Assembly: GCA_021805805.1 (NCBI GenBank)
Contig: JAJZEB010000001.1
Coordinates: 1 to 64,000, forward strand
Direction: 5' to 3'
From: Pseudomonadota bacterium
Lineage (GTDB): Bacteria; Pseudomonadota; Gammaproteobacteria; Burkholderiales; Burkholderiaceae_C
Length of the DNA stretch: 64,000 nt
This document shows, piece by piece, positions 38,329 through 47,202 of this stretch. The notes beneath the pieces are model-generated. The model worked only from the letters and a program-made list of their open reading frames with translations. It ran no database searches and was not told where the DNA came from. The position numbers and the translations under genes are program-made. Position 1 is the stretch's first letter; each line of letters opens with the position of its first letter.

Positions 38329-40128
38329 TCAGGCGAACACCGCCTCGGTGTCGAGCAGGTTCTTCACGCCACTGCGCGCGATGCGGATCGCCGCCGCGGT
38401 CTCGGGGTACAGGCGGCCGAAGTAAAAGCGCGCGGTCTGCAGCTTGGCCTCATAGAACGCGCGCTCGCTGGTTCCGCCGGCAAGCGCATCCTGCGCCACC
38501 TGCGCCATGCGCGCAAAGGCGTAGGCGAACACCAGGTGGCCGACCACGCGCAGGTACGGCACCGCGGCGGCGCCGACTTCGTCACGGTTGGCCATGGCCT
38601 TCATGCCCAGCTCCATGGTCAGCTTCTGCACCTTGTCGCCGAGATCTGCCAGCGGATTGACGAACTCCTGCATCGACTCGGACACGCCGTGGACATCGAC
38701 GAATTCGCGAACCACCGCGCCGAACTTCTTCAGCTTGGCGCCGTTGTCCATCAGCACCTTGCGTCCGAGCAGGTCGAGCGCCTGGATGGTGTTGGTGCCT
38801 TCGTAGATCATGTTGATGCGCGCGTCGCGCACGTACTGCTCCATTCCCCATTCACGGATGAAACCGTGGCCGCCGAACACCTGCAGGCATTCGTTGGCCG
38901 CGGCGAAGCCGTTGTCGGTCAGGAACGCCTTGACGATCGGCGTCAGCAGCGCGACCAGGTCGTCGGCATCGGTGCGCTGCTGCGCGTCCGGATGCAGGTG
39001 CGCCTGGTCGAGCAGCAGCGAGACCCAGTAGACCAGGAAGCGCCCGCCTTCGGCCCAGGCGCGCGCGGTCAGCAGCATGCGGCGCACGTCGGGGTGGACC
39101 AGGATCGGGTCGGCCGGCTGCTGCGGCGCCTTCGGCCCGGACAGCGCACGCATCTGCTGGCGCTCGCGGGCGTAGTCGAGCGCGTTCTGCCACGCCACCT
39201 CGGTCAGTCCCAGCGACTGCGAGCCCACGCCCAGGCGGGCGCCGTTCATCATCACGAACATCGCCGCAAGGCCCTTGTTGGGCTCGCCGACCAGCCAGCC
39301 GCGCGCGCCGTCGAGGGTCATCTGGCAGGTCGAGTTGGCGTGGATGCCCATCTTGTGCTCGATTCCCGAGCAGAAGATGCCGTTGCGCGCGCCGGCTTCG
39401 CCGGACGCGTCGGGAACGAACTTCGGCACGACGAACAGCGAAATGCCCTTCGAGCCTTCGGGCGCGTCGGGCAGCTTGGCGAGCACCATGTGCACGATGT
39501 TTTCGGACAGGTCGTGCTCGCCGCTGGAAATGAAGATCTTCTGCCCGCTGACCAGGTAGCTGCCGTCGGCCTGCGGCACCGCCTTGGTGCGGATCAGGCC
39601 CAGGTCGGTGCCGCAATGCGGCTCGGTCAGGCACATGGTGCCGGTCCACTGGCCGCTGGCCAGTTTCGGCAGGTACAGCGCCTTGTGCTGCTCGCTGCCG
39701 TGCGCGCTGAGCAGTTCGACGACGCCGTGCGTCAGCCCCGGGTACATGGTCCAGGCCTGGTTAGCCGCGTTCTGCATTTCGTACACCGCGCTGCCGACCA
39801 GGTGCGGCAGCCCCTGGCCGCCGAACTCGGGCGCGGCGGTCAGCAGCGGCCAGCCGGCCTCGACGTACTGCTCCCAGGCCTGGCGGAAGCCGGCCGGGGT
39901 CGTCACCGCGTGGGTCTCGACGTCGTAATGGCAGCCCTCGGCGTCGCCGCTGGCGTTCAGCGGCAGCAGCACCTCGGCGCAGAACTTGCCGGCCTCTTCG
40001 CAGACCTGGTCGATCAGCTCGGCATCGATGTCGGCGTGCGGTGGAAGCTCGCGCAGCGCCGGCACGACGTCGAGCACTTCGTGCATCACGAAGCGCATGT
40101 CGCGCAGCGGCGGGGTGTAACGTGGCAT
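38329..40128 (-). CDS. Acyl-CoA dehydrogenase (FadE-like, about 600 aa type)
   Basis: MCLTEPHCGTDLGLIRTKA, YLVSGQKIFISSGEHDL, QVFGGHGFIREWGMEQYVRDARINMIYEGTNTIQALDLLGRK. Confidence 0.94.
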   Translation of the reverse strand: MPRYTPPLRDMRFVMHEVLDVVPALRELPPHADIDAELIDQVCEEAGKFCAEVLLPLNASGDAEGCHYDVETHAVTTPAGFRQAWEQYVEAGWPLLTAAPEFGGQGLPHLVGSAVYEMQNAANQAWTMYPGLTHGVVELLSAHGSEQHKALYLPKLASGQWTGTMCLTEPHCGTDLGLIRTKAVPQADGSYLVSGQKIFISSGEHDLSENIVHMVLAKLPDAPEGSKGISLFVVPKFVPDASGEAGARNGIFCSGIEHKMGIHANSTCQMTLDGARGWLVGEPNKGLAAMFVMMNGARLGVGSQSLGLTEVAWQNALDYARERQQMRALSGPKAPQQPADPILVHPDVRRMLLTARAWAEGGRFLVYWVSLLLDQAHLHPDAQQRTDADDLVALLTPIVKAFLTDNGFAAANECLQVFGGHGFIREWGMEQYVRDARINMIYEGTNTIQALDLLGRKVLMDNGAKLKKFGAVVREFVDVHGVSESMQEFVNPLADLGDKVQKLTMELGMKAMANRDEVGAAAVPYLRVVGHLVFAYAFARMAQVAQDALAGGTSERAFYEAKLQTARFYFGRLYPETAAAIRIARSGVKNLLDTEAVFA

Positions 40129-40176
40129 GGTTTGCTCCTGTCGTTGGGCAAAGTGGGCAAAGTTGGAAATCGGGAT

Positions 40177-40866
40177 TCAGACTTGGGCCAGGTCGATCAG
40201 CTCGAGGCCGGCGTGCGTCGCGTAGCTGCGCAGCACCCTCGCGTAACCGATCCGCGCCATGCCGATCGACCCGGGCACCTGCAGCAGCCTGGCGTCGTGG
40301 TGCAGCGCCAGGATCAGCCCGTGCAGTTCGAAGACCAGCTGGCGTGCCGGCGTATCGGCGCGCAGATGGCCCGCGGCCACGGCCTGCTGCACCGCGCGCT
40401 GCAGCGCGTCGTGCCAGTCCTGCACCATCTGCACCAGTGCGTCGCGCACCGGGCCGGGGCGGTCGTCGAACTCGACCGCACCGGATATGTAGATGCATCC
40501 GGTCTCGACCTCGCGGCTGACCTGCTGCAGCCAGCGCTCGAACATGGTGTGCAGCCGCGGCAGGCCTCGCGGCTGCTGCAGCGCCGGATAGAACACCTCG
40601 TGCTCGAACAGCACGTGGTAGTGCCGGATGACTGAGATCTGCAATTCCTCGCGCGAACCGAAATGGGCGAAAACACCGGACTTGCTCATGTCCATGCGGT
40701 CGGCCAGGACGCCGATCGACAGCCCCTCGAGTCCGATCCGCCCTGCCATCTGCAGTGCACAGTCGAGAATCGCCGCGCGCGTCTGCCGCCCCTTGCCGGA
40801 GGTCTCGGGCAGGTCGCGCACGGCTGTATCGGGAGCAATTTTGCGGGCCATCGGGTACGAATCCAT
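40177..40866 (-). CDS. TetR-family transcriptional regulator
   Basis: RAAILDCALQMAGRIGLEGLSIGVLADRMDMSKSGVFAHFGSREELQISVI HTH. Confidence 0.9.
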   Translation of the reverse strand: MDSYPMARKIAPDTAVRDLPETSGKGRQTRAAILDCALQMAGRIGLEGLSIGVLADRMDMSKSGVFAHFGSREELQISVIRHYHVLFEHEVFYPALQQPRGLPRLHTMFERWLQQVSREVETGCIYISGAVEFDDRPGPVRDALVQMVQDWHDALQRAVQQAVAAGHLRADTPARQLVFELHGLILALHHDARLLQVPGSIGMARIGYARVLRSYATHAGLELIDLAQV

Positions 40867-40867
40867 C

Positions 40868-40883
40868 GAACGAACGGTCGTAC
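40868..40883. promoter_or_regulatory. Candidate TetR autoregulatory operator (imperfect palindrome)
   Basis: GAACGAACGGTCGTAC immediately upstream of the TetR start; 12 of 16 positions match its reverse complement. Confidence 0.4.
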
Positions 40884-40940
40884 TATTTCTGAATCCGAGG
40901 CGTTTGTCAACCTCTTCGATGCGGCGCGCGCGGCGCTGGG

Positions 40941-41549
40941 TCAGGCGAGCAACGCGTGCAACGCGGTGTCGGCGTCGGGTGCCGGATGGCCGCGCGCCAC
41001 GCGCAGCAGGCACCCGCCGGCATACGTCATCAACCACTGCGCGCGCTGCGCCGGGTCGGCTTGCAGCGCCTCTTGTTCACGCGCCAGGCGCAGGCTCTGC
41101 CGCAACGCGGCTTCGACGCGCTCGAGGAACTGGTCGACGCGCTGCTGCAAACGCGCGTTCTCGCCGACCAGCGCGTCGCCGGCGAGGACCCGGCACAGGC
41201 CGGGATTGCGCGCACCGAACCCGAGCAGCGCCTGCATCGTGCGGTGCGCCTGCTGCAGGCCCGAAGCATGCTGCGCATGGATCTGGTTGATCAGCCCGAA
41301 CATGCTGTGTTCGATGAAGTCGATCAACGCATCGAACATTTGCGCCTTGCTCGCGAAATGACGGTACAGCGCGGCCTCGGAAACCTGCAGCCGCTGCGCC
41401 AGCGCGGCGGTCGTGATGCGCTCGGCGCCCGCTTCCTCGAGCATGCCGGCCAGGCACTGCAGGATCTGTGCGCGGCGCTCGCCCGGCCTGGGCCGCTTGC
41501 GCAGGGGCACGACCGTGCCCGTTTCCGGATCGACATCGGCGGGTTGCAT
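40941..41549 (-). CDS. slmA: SlmA-like nucleoid occlusion factor (TetR family)
   Basis: RRAQILQCLAGMLEEAGAERITTAALAQRLQVSEAALYRHFASKAQMFDALIDFIEHSMFGLINQI; adjacent to argB. Confidence 0.85.
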   Translation of the reverse strand: MQPADVDPETGTVVPLRKRPRPGERRAQILQCLAGMLEEAGAERITTAALAQRLQVSEAALYRHFASKAQMFDALIDFIEHSMFGLINQIHAQHASGLQQAHRTMQALLGFGARNPGLCRVLAGDALVGENARLQQRVDQFLERVEAALRQSLRLAREQEALQADPAQRAQWLMTYAGGCLLRVARGHPAPDADTALHALLA

Positions 41550-41605
41550 AGCGCCCTGATTCTCGCACGGACGCGCGCACGGGATGCCCGCGGCGCGCCC
41601 GGAGA

Positions 41606-42515
41606 TCAATGCGACCGGATCATGGTGCCGTAGGCCTGTTCGCTCAGCACTTCGAGCAGCAGCGCATGCGGAATGCGCCCGTCGATGATGTGCACGCTGT
41701 TGACCCCGGATCGCGCAGCGTCGAGCGCCGAGGCGATTTTCGGCAGCATGCCGCCTGAAATGCTGCCGTCGGCGAACATGTCGTCGATCTCGCGCGCGGT
41801 CAGGTCGGTCAGCAGCTCCCCGGCCTTGTTCAGAACCCCTGGGGTGTTGGTCAGCAGCAGCAGTTTCTCGGCCTTGAGCACTTCGGCCAGCTTGCCCGCG
41901 ACCACGTCGGCGTTGATGTTGTAGTTCTCGTTGTCGGCCCCGAAACCCAGCGGCGAAATGACCGGAATGAACTGGTCGTCCTGCAGCGCCTTGACCACGC
42001 TGGGGTCGATCGACTCGATTTCGCCGACCTGGCCGACATCGTGTTCCAGCGACGGATTCTCGCGGTCACGCATGCGCAGCTTGCGCGCGCGGATCATGCC
42101 GCCGTCGCGCCCGGTCAGGCCCACCGCCTTGCCCCCGGCGACGTTGATCAGGCCGACGATGTCCTGCTGCACCTGACCGGCCAGAACCCACTCGACGACT
42201 TCCATCGTCTCGGCGTCGGTCACGCGCATGCCCTGGATGAACGTTCCCTTCTTGCCGATCTTGGCCAGTGCCTCGTCGATCTGCGGGCCGCCGCCGTGCA
42301 CCACCACCGGGTTCATGCCGACGAGCTTGAGCAGCACCACGTCCTCGGCGAAATCCTGCTGCAGCGCCGGATCGGTCATCGCGTTGCCGCCGTACTTGAT
42401 GACCAGGGTCTTTCCGTGGAAACGGCGGATGTAGGGAAGGGCCTGCGACAGAATCTCGGCTTTGTCGCGCGGGGAGATGTTCGCCAGTTCGGAAGTGGCG
42501 ATGGAGTCGTGCATG
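41606..42515 (-). CDS. argB: Acetylglutamate kinase
   Basis: [53 protein letters not shown]. Confidence 0.97.
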
Positions 42516-42739
42516 GCAGTGGTCGCAAGGGTGCCGCGGACGGTGCGCCGCACGACGAATTCTAGGGACAGCCCGCGGCGCCTGATGCAGCGCGCTGTTG
42601 CATGGTCGCAACCACGGCCCGGAGCGCGGGTTCGTGCGCAAGATCATGGAATCCCTGAGCGCGGCCGGGATCCAATGCAGCGACCGGGACCACGATTCCG
42701 GCCGTCCGCTCTTGCTCCAACACATCCAGTGAGTCCACC

Positions 42740-42985
42740 ATGAACAAAACGATCATGATCCTTGCCGCAGCCGCCTTGCTGACACTGGGCGCGTGTCAGA
42801 AATCAACGCCGTCCGGAGAGTCGGCCAGCGCTCCGGCCGCAGTTCCGCAGGCCAGCGAAGCCGCCCCGGCCGCCAGTGAGGCGGCGCCTCCGGCCAGCGA
42901 GGCATCCGCGGCTCCAGCGGCCAGCGGACCGGCTGCCGCCGAGCCGGCAGCGAGCGAAGCGGCTTCCGCCGCGAGCAAGCCCTGA
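42740..42985 (+). CDS. Small Ala/Ser/Glu/Pro-rich lipoprotein
   Basis: MNKTIMILAAAALLTLGAC lipobox; repeated ASEAAPA units. Confidence 0.6.
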   Translation: MNKTIMILAAAALLTLGACQKSTPSGESASAPAAVPQASEAAPAASEAAPPASEASAAPAASGPAAAEPAASEAASAASKP

Positions 42986-43008
42986 TTCGGCATGGGGTCG
43001 GGTCCGCG

Positions 43009-43707
43009 ATGCAACTGCATTTCGAAAACCGCGCAGCTGCCGGGCGGGCGCTCGGCGCCGCGCTGCTGGCTCGGGGCCGATGGCACGATCCCCTCGTGCT
43101 GGCGCTGCCGCGCGGCGGCGTTCCGGTTGCGCGCGAGGTTGCCCGTGCGCTGCACGCGCCATGGGACCTGTTGCTGGTGCGCAAGCTCGGCGCTCCGGGC
43201 CAGCCCGAGCTGGCACTGGGCGCACTGGCCGAGGACGGAACGCTCGAGCTGAACCACGCGCTGGTGCGTCAGCTCGGCGTCGACCCGGCCTGGATCGACG
43301 AGGCGGCGCGCACGGCCGCGCGCGAGCTTCGGCGCCGTGCCGGGCTGTGGCGCGGCGCGCGCGAAGCCGCGGTGGCCGCAGGTCGTGACGTCATCGTGGT
43401 CGACGACGGCGTCGCCACCGGGGCCAGCATGCGCGTGGCGCTGCGCGCACTGCGCGCGCAGCACCCGGCACGCATCGTCGCCGCCGCGCCGGTCGCGCCG
43501 CCCGACGTCGACTTCAGCCAACTCGCCGACGCCTTCGTCTGCCTGGCAAGACCGCGCGCGTTCAGCGCGGTTGGCGCGTACTACGCGGATTTCGCGCAGG
43601 TCGACGACGACGCCGTGCGCGAACAGCTCGCCGAAGCGGCGCAGCCGGCCGCCGACGCGCATTCGGGCGCGTCGGCATTCAACCTTCAAGCGGAGTTGCG
43701 ATCATGA
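43009..43707 (+). CDS. Phosphoribosyltransferase family protein
   Basis: LVLALPRGGVPVAREVARAL, VIVVDDGVATGASMRVALRALR. Confidence 0.88.
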   Translation: MQLHFENRAAAGRALGAALLARGRWHDPLVLALPRGGVPVAREVARALHAPWDLLLVRKLGAPGQPELALGALAEDGTLELNHALVRQLGVDPAWIDEAARTAARELRRRAGLWRGAREAAVAAGRDVIVVDDGVATGASMRVALRALRAQHPARIVAAAPVAPPDVDFSQLADAFVCLARPRAFSAVGAYYADFAQVDDDAVREQLAEAAQPAADAHSGASAFNLQAELRS

Positions 43708-44162
43708 AAGTCAAGGACATCTACACCCGCGGGGCCGTGCACATCCCGCAGACCTGCAATCTGCAGGAAGCTGCCGAGCAGATGCGCCGGCAGCACGTCG
43801 GCGCGCTGGTCGTCACCGACGGCGACGCGGGACTGCTGGGCATCGTCACCGACCGCGACATGGTGCTGCGCGCGCTGGCCGCAGGCGCCTCCCCGCGCGA
43901 CACCCTGGTCGGCGACGTGATGACCAGCGGCACGCTCGGCGTCAGCGAGGATGCCGGACTCGACGACGCGATGCAGGCCATGTCCAGCCACGGCGTGCGT
44001 CGCCTTGCGGTGACCGGAGCCGACGGCCGCGTCCTCGGGATGGTCGCGCTCGACGACCTGATCGAGGCGCAGGGCCGCGAAATCGCCTTGCTCACCAGCA
44101 TCCTGGGCCGCGAACAGCAGCGCGAGCGCAGCGGCAGCGTGCAGTCTCCACTGCACCCCTGA
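43704..44162 (+). CDS. CBS-domain protein
   Basis: Two CBS repeats: LQEAAEQMRRQHVGALVVTDGDAGLLGIVTDRDMVLR; LDDAMQAMSSHGVRRLAVTGADGRVLGMVALDDL. Confidence 0.9.
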   Translation: MKVKDIYTRGAVHIPQTCNLQEAAEQMRRQHVGALVVTDGDAGLLGIVTDRDMVLRALAAGASPRDTLVGDVMTSGTLGVSEDAGLDDAMQAMSSHGVRRLAVTGADGRVLGMVALDDLIEAQGREIALLTSILGREQQRERSGSVQSPLHP

Positions 44163-44446
44163 GACCGACCGCGCGCACCGCAGGGAACATCGTGCAGCGG
44201 CGCTCGAGGCATCGGAGCCGGGAAAGCGACGCGAAGCGGCCAGGCCGGTGAGCAACAACTGGTTTCCACGCGGTTGCCGAACATCATGGAAATCGTCGAT
44301 CGCTGCGTCGATACTGGAATCGAACGGGGAACTCTCAGCGTTCCAGAGCCGCTGCGCGCGACGCCCGGGCGATGGCCCGCGGGCCAGGCGGGCTTCGGTG
44401 GCGCCCGTTCAGCATCGGAACGCTGCGATCGAGCGCGGAGCCTGCG

Positions 44447-45736
44447 ATGACACTGATGCCAGAACGTTTTTTCGTCGAACCGACCGCGGCGCGTCTGTCC
44501 GCGCTGCCGCTGCCGTGCGCGGTGCAGCTCCCGGGCGGGCGGCGCATCGGGCCGGCAGCGCCGGTCCTGCGGCTGGTGGTGCGCGACATGCGCGCGCTGC
44601 TGCATCTGGCGCAAGGCGCGATCGGGCGCCTGGCCGAGGACTACGTCGAGGGAAGGCTCGAGATCGAAGGTCGGCTGCGCGACCTGATGGTCGCCGCGCC
44701 GGCGTTGCTCGCCGACGACCCGACGCGCGCCGCGGCGCCGGGGCCGCTGCGCGTGCTGCAACAGGCTTCGCGGCTGCTGTGGGAGCGCACGCACCACAGC
44801 CGCGCGCGCGACGCAGCGCAGATCCAGCGGCATTACGACGTCAGCGACGCGTTCTACGCGTTGTGGCTCGACCCGCGCCGGGTCTACTCGTGTGCGTACT
44901 TTGCGCGCGACGACATGAGCCTGGCGCAGGCGCAGGAGGCCAAGCTCGACCTGATCTGCCGCAAGCTGCTGCTGCGCCCCGGAGAGCGGCTGCTCGACAT
45001 CGGCGCCGGCTGGGGCGGACTGATGCTGTGGGCAGCAGAACACTATGGCGTCGATGCAACCGGAATCACGTTGTCGCGCAACCAGCACGAGTACGTCACC
45101 GAACTGATCGCATCGAAAGGATTGCAGCAGCGTGCGCGGATGTTGCTGCTCGACTACCGCGACGTCGATGAAAGCCGACCGTGGGACAAGATCGCCTCGG
45201 TAGGCATGTGCGAGCACGTCGGACGACCGAACCTGCCGCACTATTTCGCCAAGCTGCGCCGCCTGCTGCGCCCTGGCGGGCTGGTCATGAACCACGGCAT
45301 CACCGCGGGCGGCACCGACAACCCGCAACTGGCTGGCGGCATGGGCGAGTTCATCGAAAAGTACATTTTCCCGGGCGGCCAGCTGGTGCACGCAGCGGTC
45401 ATGCTCGATGCCATGGCGCGCGGCGGCATCGAACCGCTCGACGTCGAATGCCTGCGCCCTCATTACGCACGCACGCTGTGGCACTGGGTCGATGCGCTGG
45501 ATGCGCGCGTCGACGACGCGCGCCGGGTGCTCGGAGCGCACGCCGATCGCGTGATCCGTGCCTACCGGATGTACCTGGCCGGCTCGGCGATGGGATTCGA
45601 GCAGGGCTGGATATCGCTGCACCAGCTGCTCGGCGCACGCGCCGACGGCGCCGACGGCGCGCCCCGGCTACGCGGCGCTCGCAGCGCCTACCCATTCCGG
45701 CGCGACTACATGTACCCGCCCGGGACGGGGCATTGA
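44447..45736 (+). CDS. Cyclopropane-fatty-acyl-phospholipid synthase family methyltransferase
   Basis: HYDVSDAFYALWLDPRRVYSCAYF, LDIGAGWGGLMLWAAEHYGVDATGITLSRNQ, KYIFPGGQL. Confidence 0.93.
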   Translation: MTLMPERFFVEPTAARLSALPLPCAVQLPGGRRIGPAAPVLRLVVRDMRALLHLAQGAIGRLAEDYVEGRLEIEGRLRDLMVAAPALLADDPTRAAAPGPLRVLQQASRLLWERTHHSRARDAAQIQRHYDVSDAFYALWLDPRRVYSCAYFARDDMSLAQAQEAKLDLICRKLLLRPGERLLDIGAGWGGLMLWAAEHYGVDATGITLSRNQHEYVTELIASKGLQQRARMLLLDYRDVDESRPWDKIASVGMCEHVGRPNLPHYFAKLRRLLRPGGLVMNHGITAGGTDNPQLAGGMGEFIEKYIFPGGQLVHAAVMLDAMARGGIEPLDVECLRPHYARTLWHWVDALDARVDDARRVLGAHADRVIRAYRMYLAGSAMGFEQGWISLHQLLGARADGADGAPRLRGARSAYPFRRDYMYPPGTGH

Positions 45737-45811
45737 CGCGCGAGCCGCCGTGGCGTGCGTGGGCCGCCTCGGGCGGCGATCCGATCCGAGCCCGCGCATG
45801 AAAGGAACATC

Positions 45812-46252
45812 ATGGCAATCGTCAAATGGGATCCATGGCAGGAATTCGAGGACATGTTCAATCGCTACACGCGCGCGGTCGGCTGGCCTCGCGTCGGTCG
45901 GGGCGAGGTTGTCGAGACTGCCGACTGGTCGCCTCGGGTCGACATCGCGGAAACGCCGCAGGCGTACACCATCAAGGCCGAGATTCCGTCGGTCGACAAG
46001 GATGACGTCAAGGTCAGCATCGACGGCGGCATGGTCACGCTGTCGGGCGAGCGCAAGCAGGAAAAGGAAGAAAAGGACAAGACCTGGCACCGCGTCGAAC
46101 GCTTCTACGGGGCGTTCAGCCGCAGCTTCGCGCTGCCCGACAACATCGACGCCGCCGCGGCCAAGGCCACCTTCAAGGACGGACTGCTGACCCTCGAGAT
46201 TCCGAAGACCGCGCCGTCCGTGCCGAAGGGCGTCGAAGTCAAGGTCGAGTGA
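45812..46252 (+). CDS. Hsp20/alpha-crystallin small heat-shock protein
   Basis: WSPRVDIAETPQAYTIKAEIPSVDKDDVKVSIDGGMVTLSGER...FKDGLLTLEIPK. Confidence 0.95.
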   Translation: MAIVKWDPWQEFEDMFNRYTRAVGWPRVGRGEVVETADWSPRVDIAETPQAYTIKAEIPSVDKDDVKVSIDGGMVTLSGERKQEKEEKDKTWHRVERFYGAFSRSFALPDNIDAAAAKATFKDGLLTLEIPKTAPSVPKGVEVKVE

Positions 46253-46785
46253 TGGACAAGACCGCGTTCGATCTGGCGCGGGTGTATCAGCTGCTCGAGC
46301 CTGGCCCGGTGCTGCTGCTGGCCACGGCCGGTACGCAGCGGCCGAATGTGATGACGCTGAGCTGGCAGACGATGGTCGAGTTCGAGCCGCCGCTGGTGGC
46401 CTGCGTGCTCAGCCCCTCGGACTACAGCTTCGCCGCGCTGCAGCGCGACGGCGAATGCACGCTGAACGTTCCAGGCGCCGAGCTCGCCAGCCAGGTCGTC
46501 GGCTGCGGCAATTGTTCGGGACGCGATACCGACAAGTTCACCGCTTTCGGCTTGACTCCGCGACCGGCCGAGATCGTCGCCGCGCCGCTGGTCGACGAGT
46601 GCGACGCGAGCCTTGAATGCCGCGTCGTCGACCGCAGCATGGTCGAGCGCTACGGCCTGTTCATGCTCGAGGTCGTCCGCGCCTGGCGCCGCGGCAACGG
46701 CCCGGAGCGGTTGCTGCACCACGCCGGCTGGGGCGTGTTCCGGGTCAGCGAAGAAACGATGCGCCTGCCGTCGGCGATGCGTTAG
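46252..46785 (+). CDS. Flavin reductase family protein
   Basis: GPVLLLATAGTQRPNVMTLSWQTMVEFEPPLVACVLSPSDYSF...CTLNVPGAELA. Confidence 0.85.
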   Translation: MDKTAFDLARVYQLLEPGPVLLLATAGTQRPNVMTLSWQTMVEFEPPLVACVLSPSDYSFAALQRDGECTLNVPGAELASQVVGCGNCSGRDTDKFTAFGLTPRPAEIVAAPLVDECDASLECRVVDRSMVERYGLFMLEVVRAWRRGNGPERLLHHAGWGVFRVSEETMRLPSAMR

Positions 46786-46894
46786 CGCGGCCGCATCGAC
46801 ACGCGTCATCGGCAGCTGGCCACGCCCGCGGGCGCGGCCAGCTGCGCCGCGATGCTTGCCAGCGCATCGGGGATCGCCTACCATCTGTCGTAAC

Positions 46895-46907
46895 GCGAAC
46901 CATTCGC
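46895..46907. promoter_or_regulatory. Short inverted repeat upstream of feoA (possible iron-regulator site)
   Basis: GCGAA-CCA-TTCGC; weak resemblance to a Fur box. Confidence 0.3.
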
Positions 46908-46929
46908 ATTCCCAACAGTAGGTCGAGCC

Positions 46930-47202
46930 ATGCCCACCGTGCCCCCCACCCAGCCGACGATCCGGGCACTGGCCGCGCTGCGCCGCGGTCAGCGCGCACG
47001 CATCGCCGCGGTCGATTCGGCCGGCGGTCTGCCGCAGCGCGTCGCGATGCTGGGCCTGCGCCGCGGCGTCGAGCTGCACGTGGTGCTGGGACCCGATGCG
47101 CGCGGCGCCGTCGTGCGCGTCGGCGCCGCACGCATCGCGCTGGGCCGCGACATCGTCGAGCGCATCGCGGTCACCGCACTGTCCGACGCGGAGCCGCGCT
47201 GA
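46930..47202 (+). CDS. feoA: Ferrous iron transport protein A
   Basis: RALAALRRGQRARIAAVDSAGGLPQRVAMLGLRRGVELHVV (FeoA SH3-like). Confidence 0.9.
   Translation: MPTVPPTQPTIRALAALRRGQRARIAAVDSAGGLPQRVAMLGLRRGVELHVVLGPDARGAVVRVGAARIALGRDIVERIAVTALSDAEPR

Noticed and set aside
35322-38660. 1112-aa plus-strand ORF
   Set aside because: Antisense to thiolase and FadB-like genes; His/Arg/Gln-rich shadow translation.
46895-46907. Confident Fur box upstream of feoA
   Set aside because: Only a 5-bp inverted repeat with poor match to GATAATGATAATCATTATC; left as a low-confidence site.
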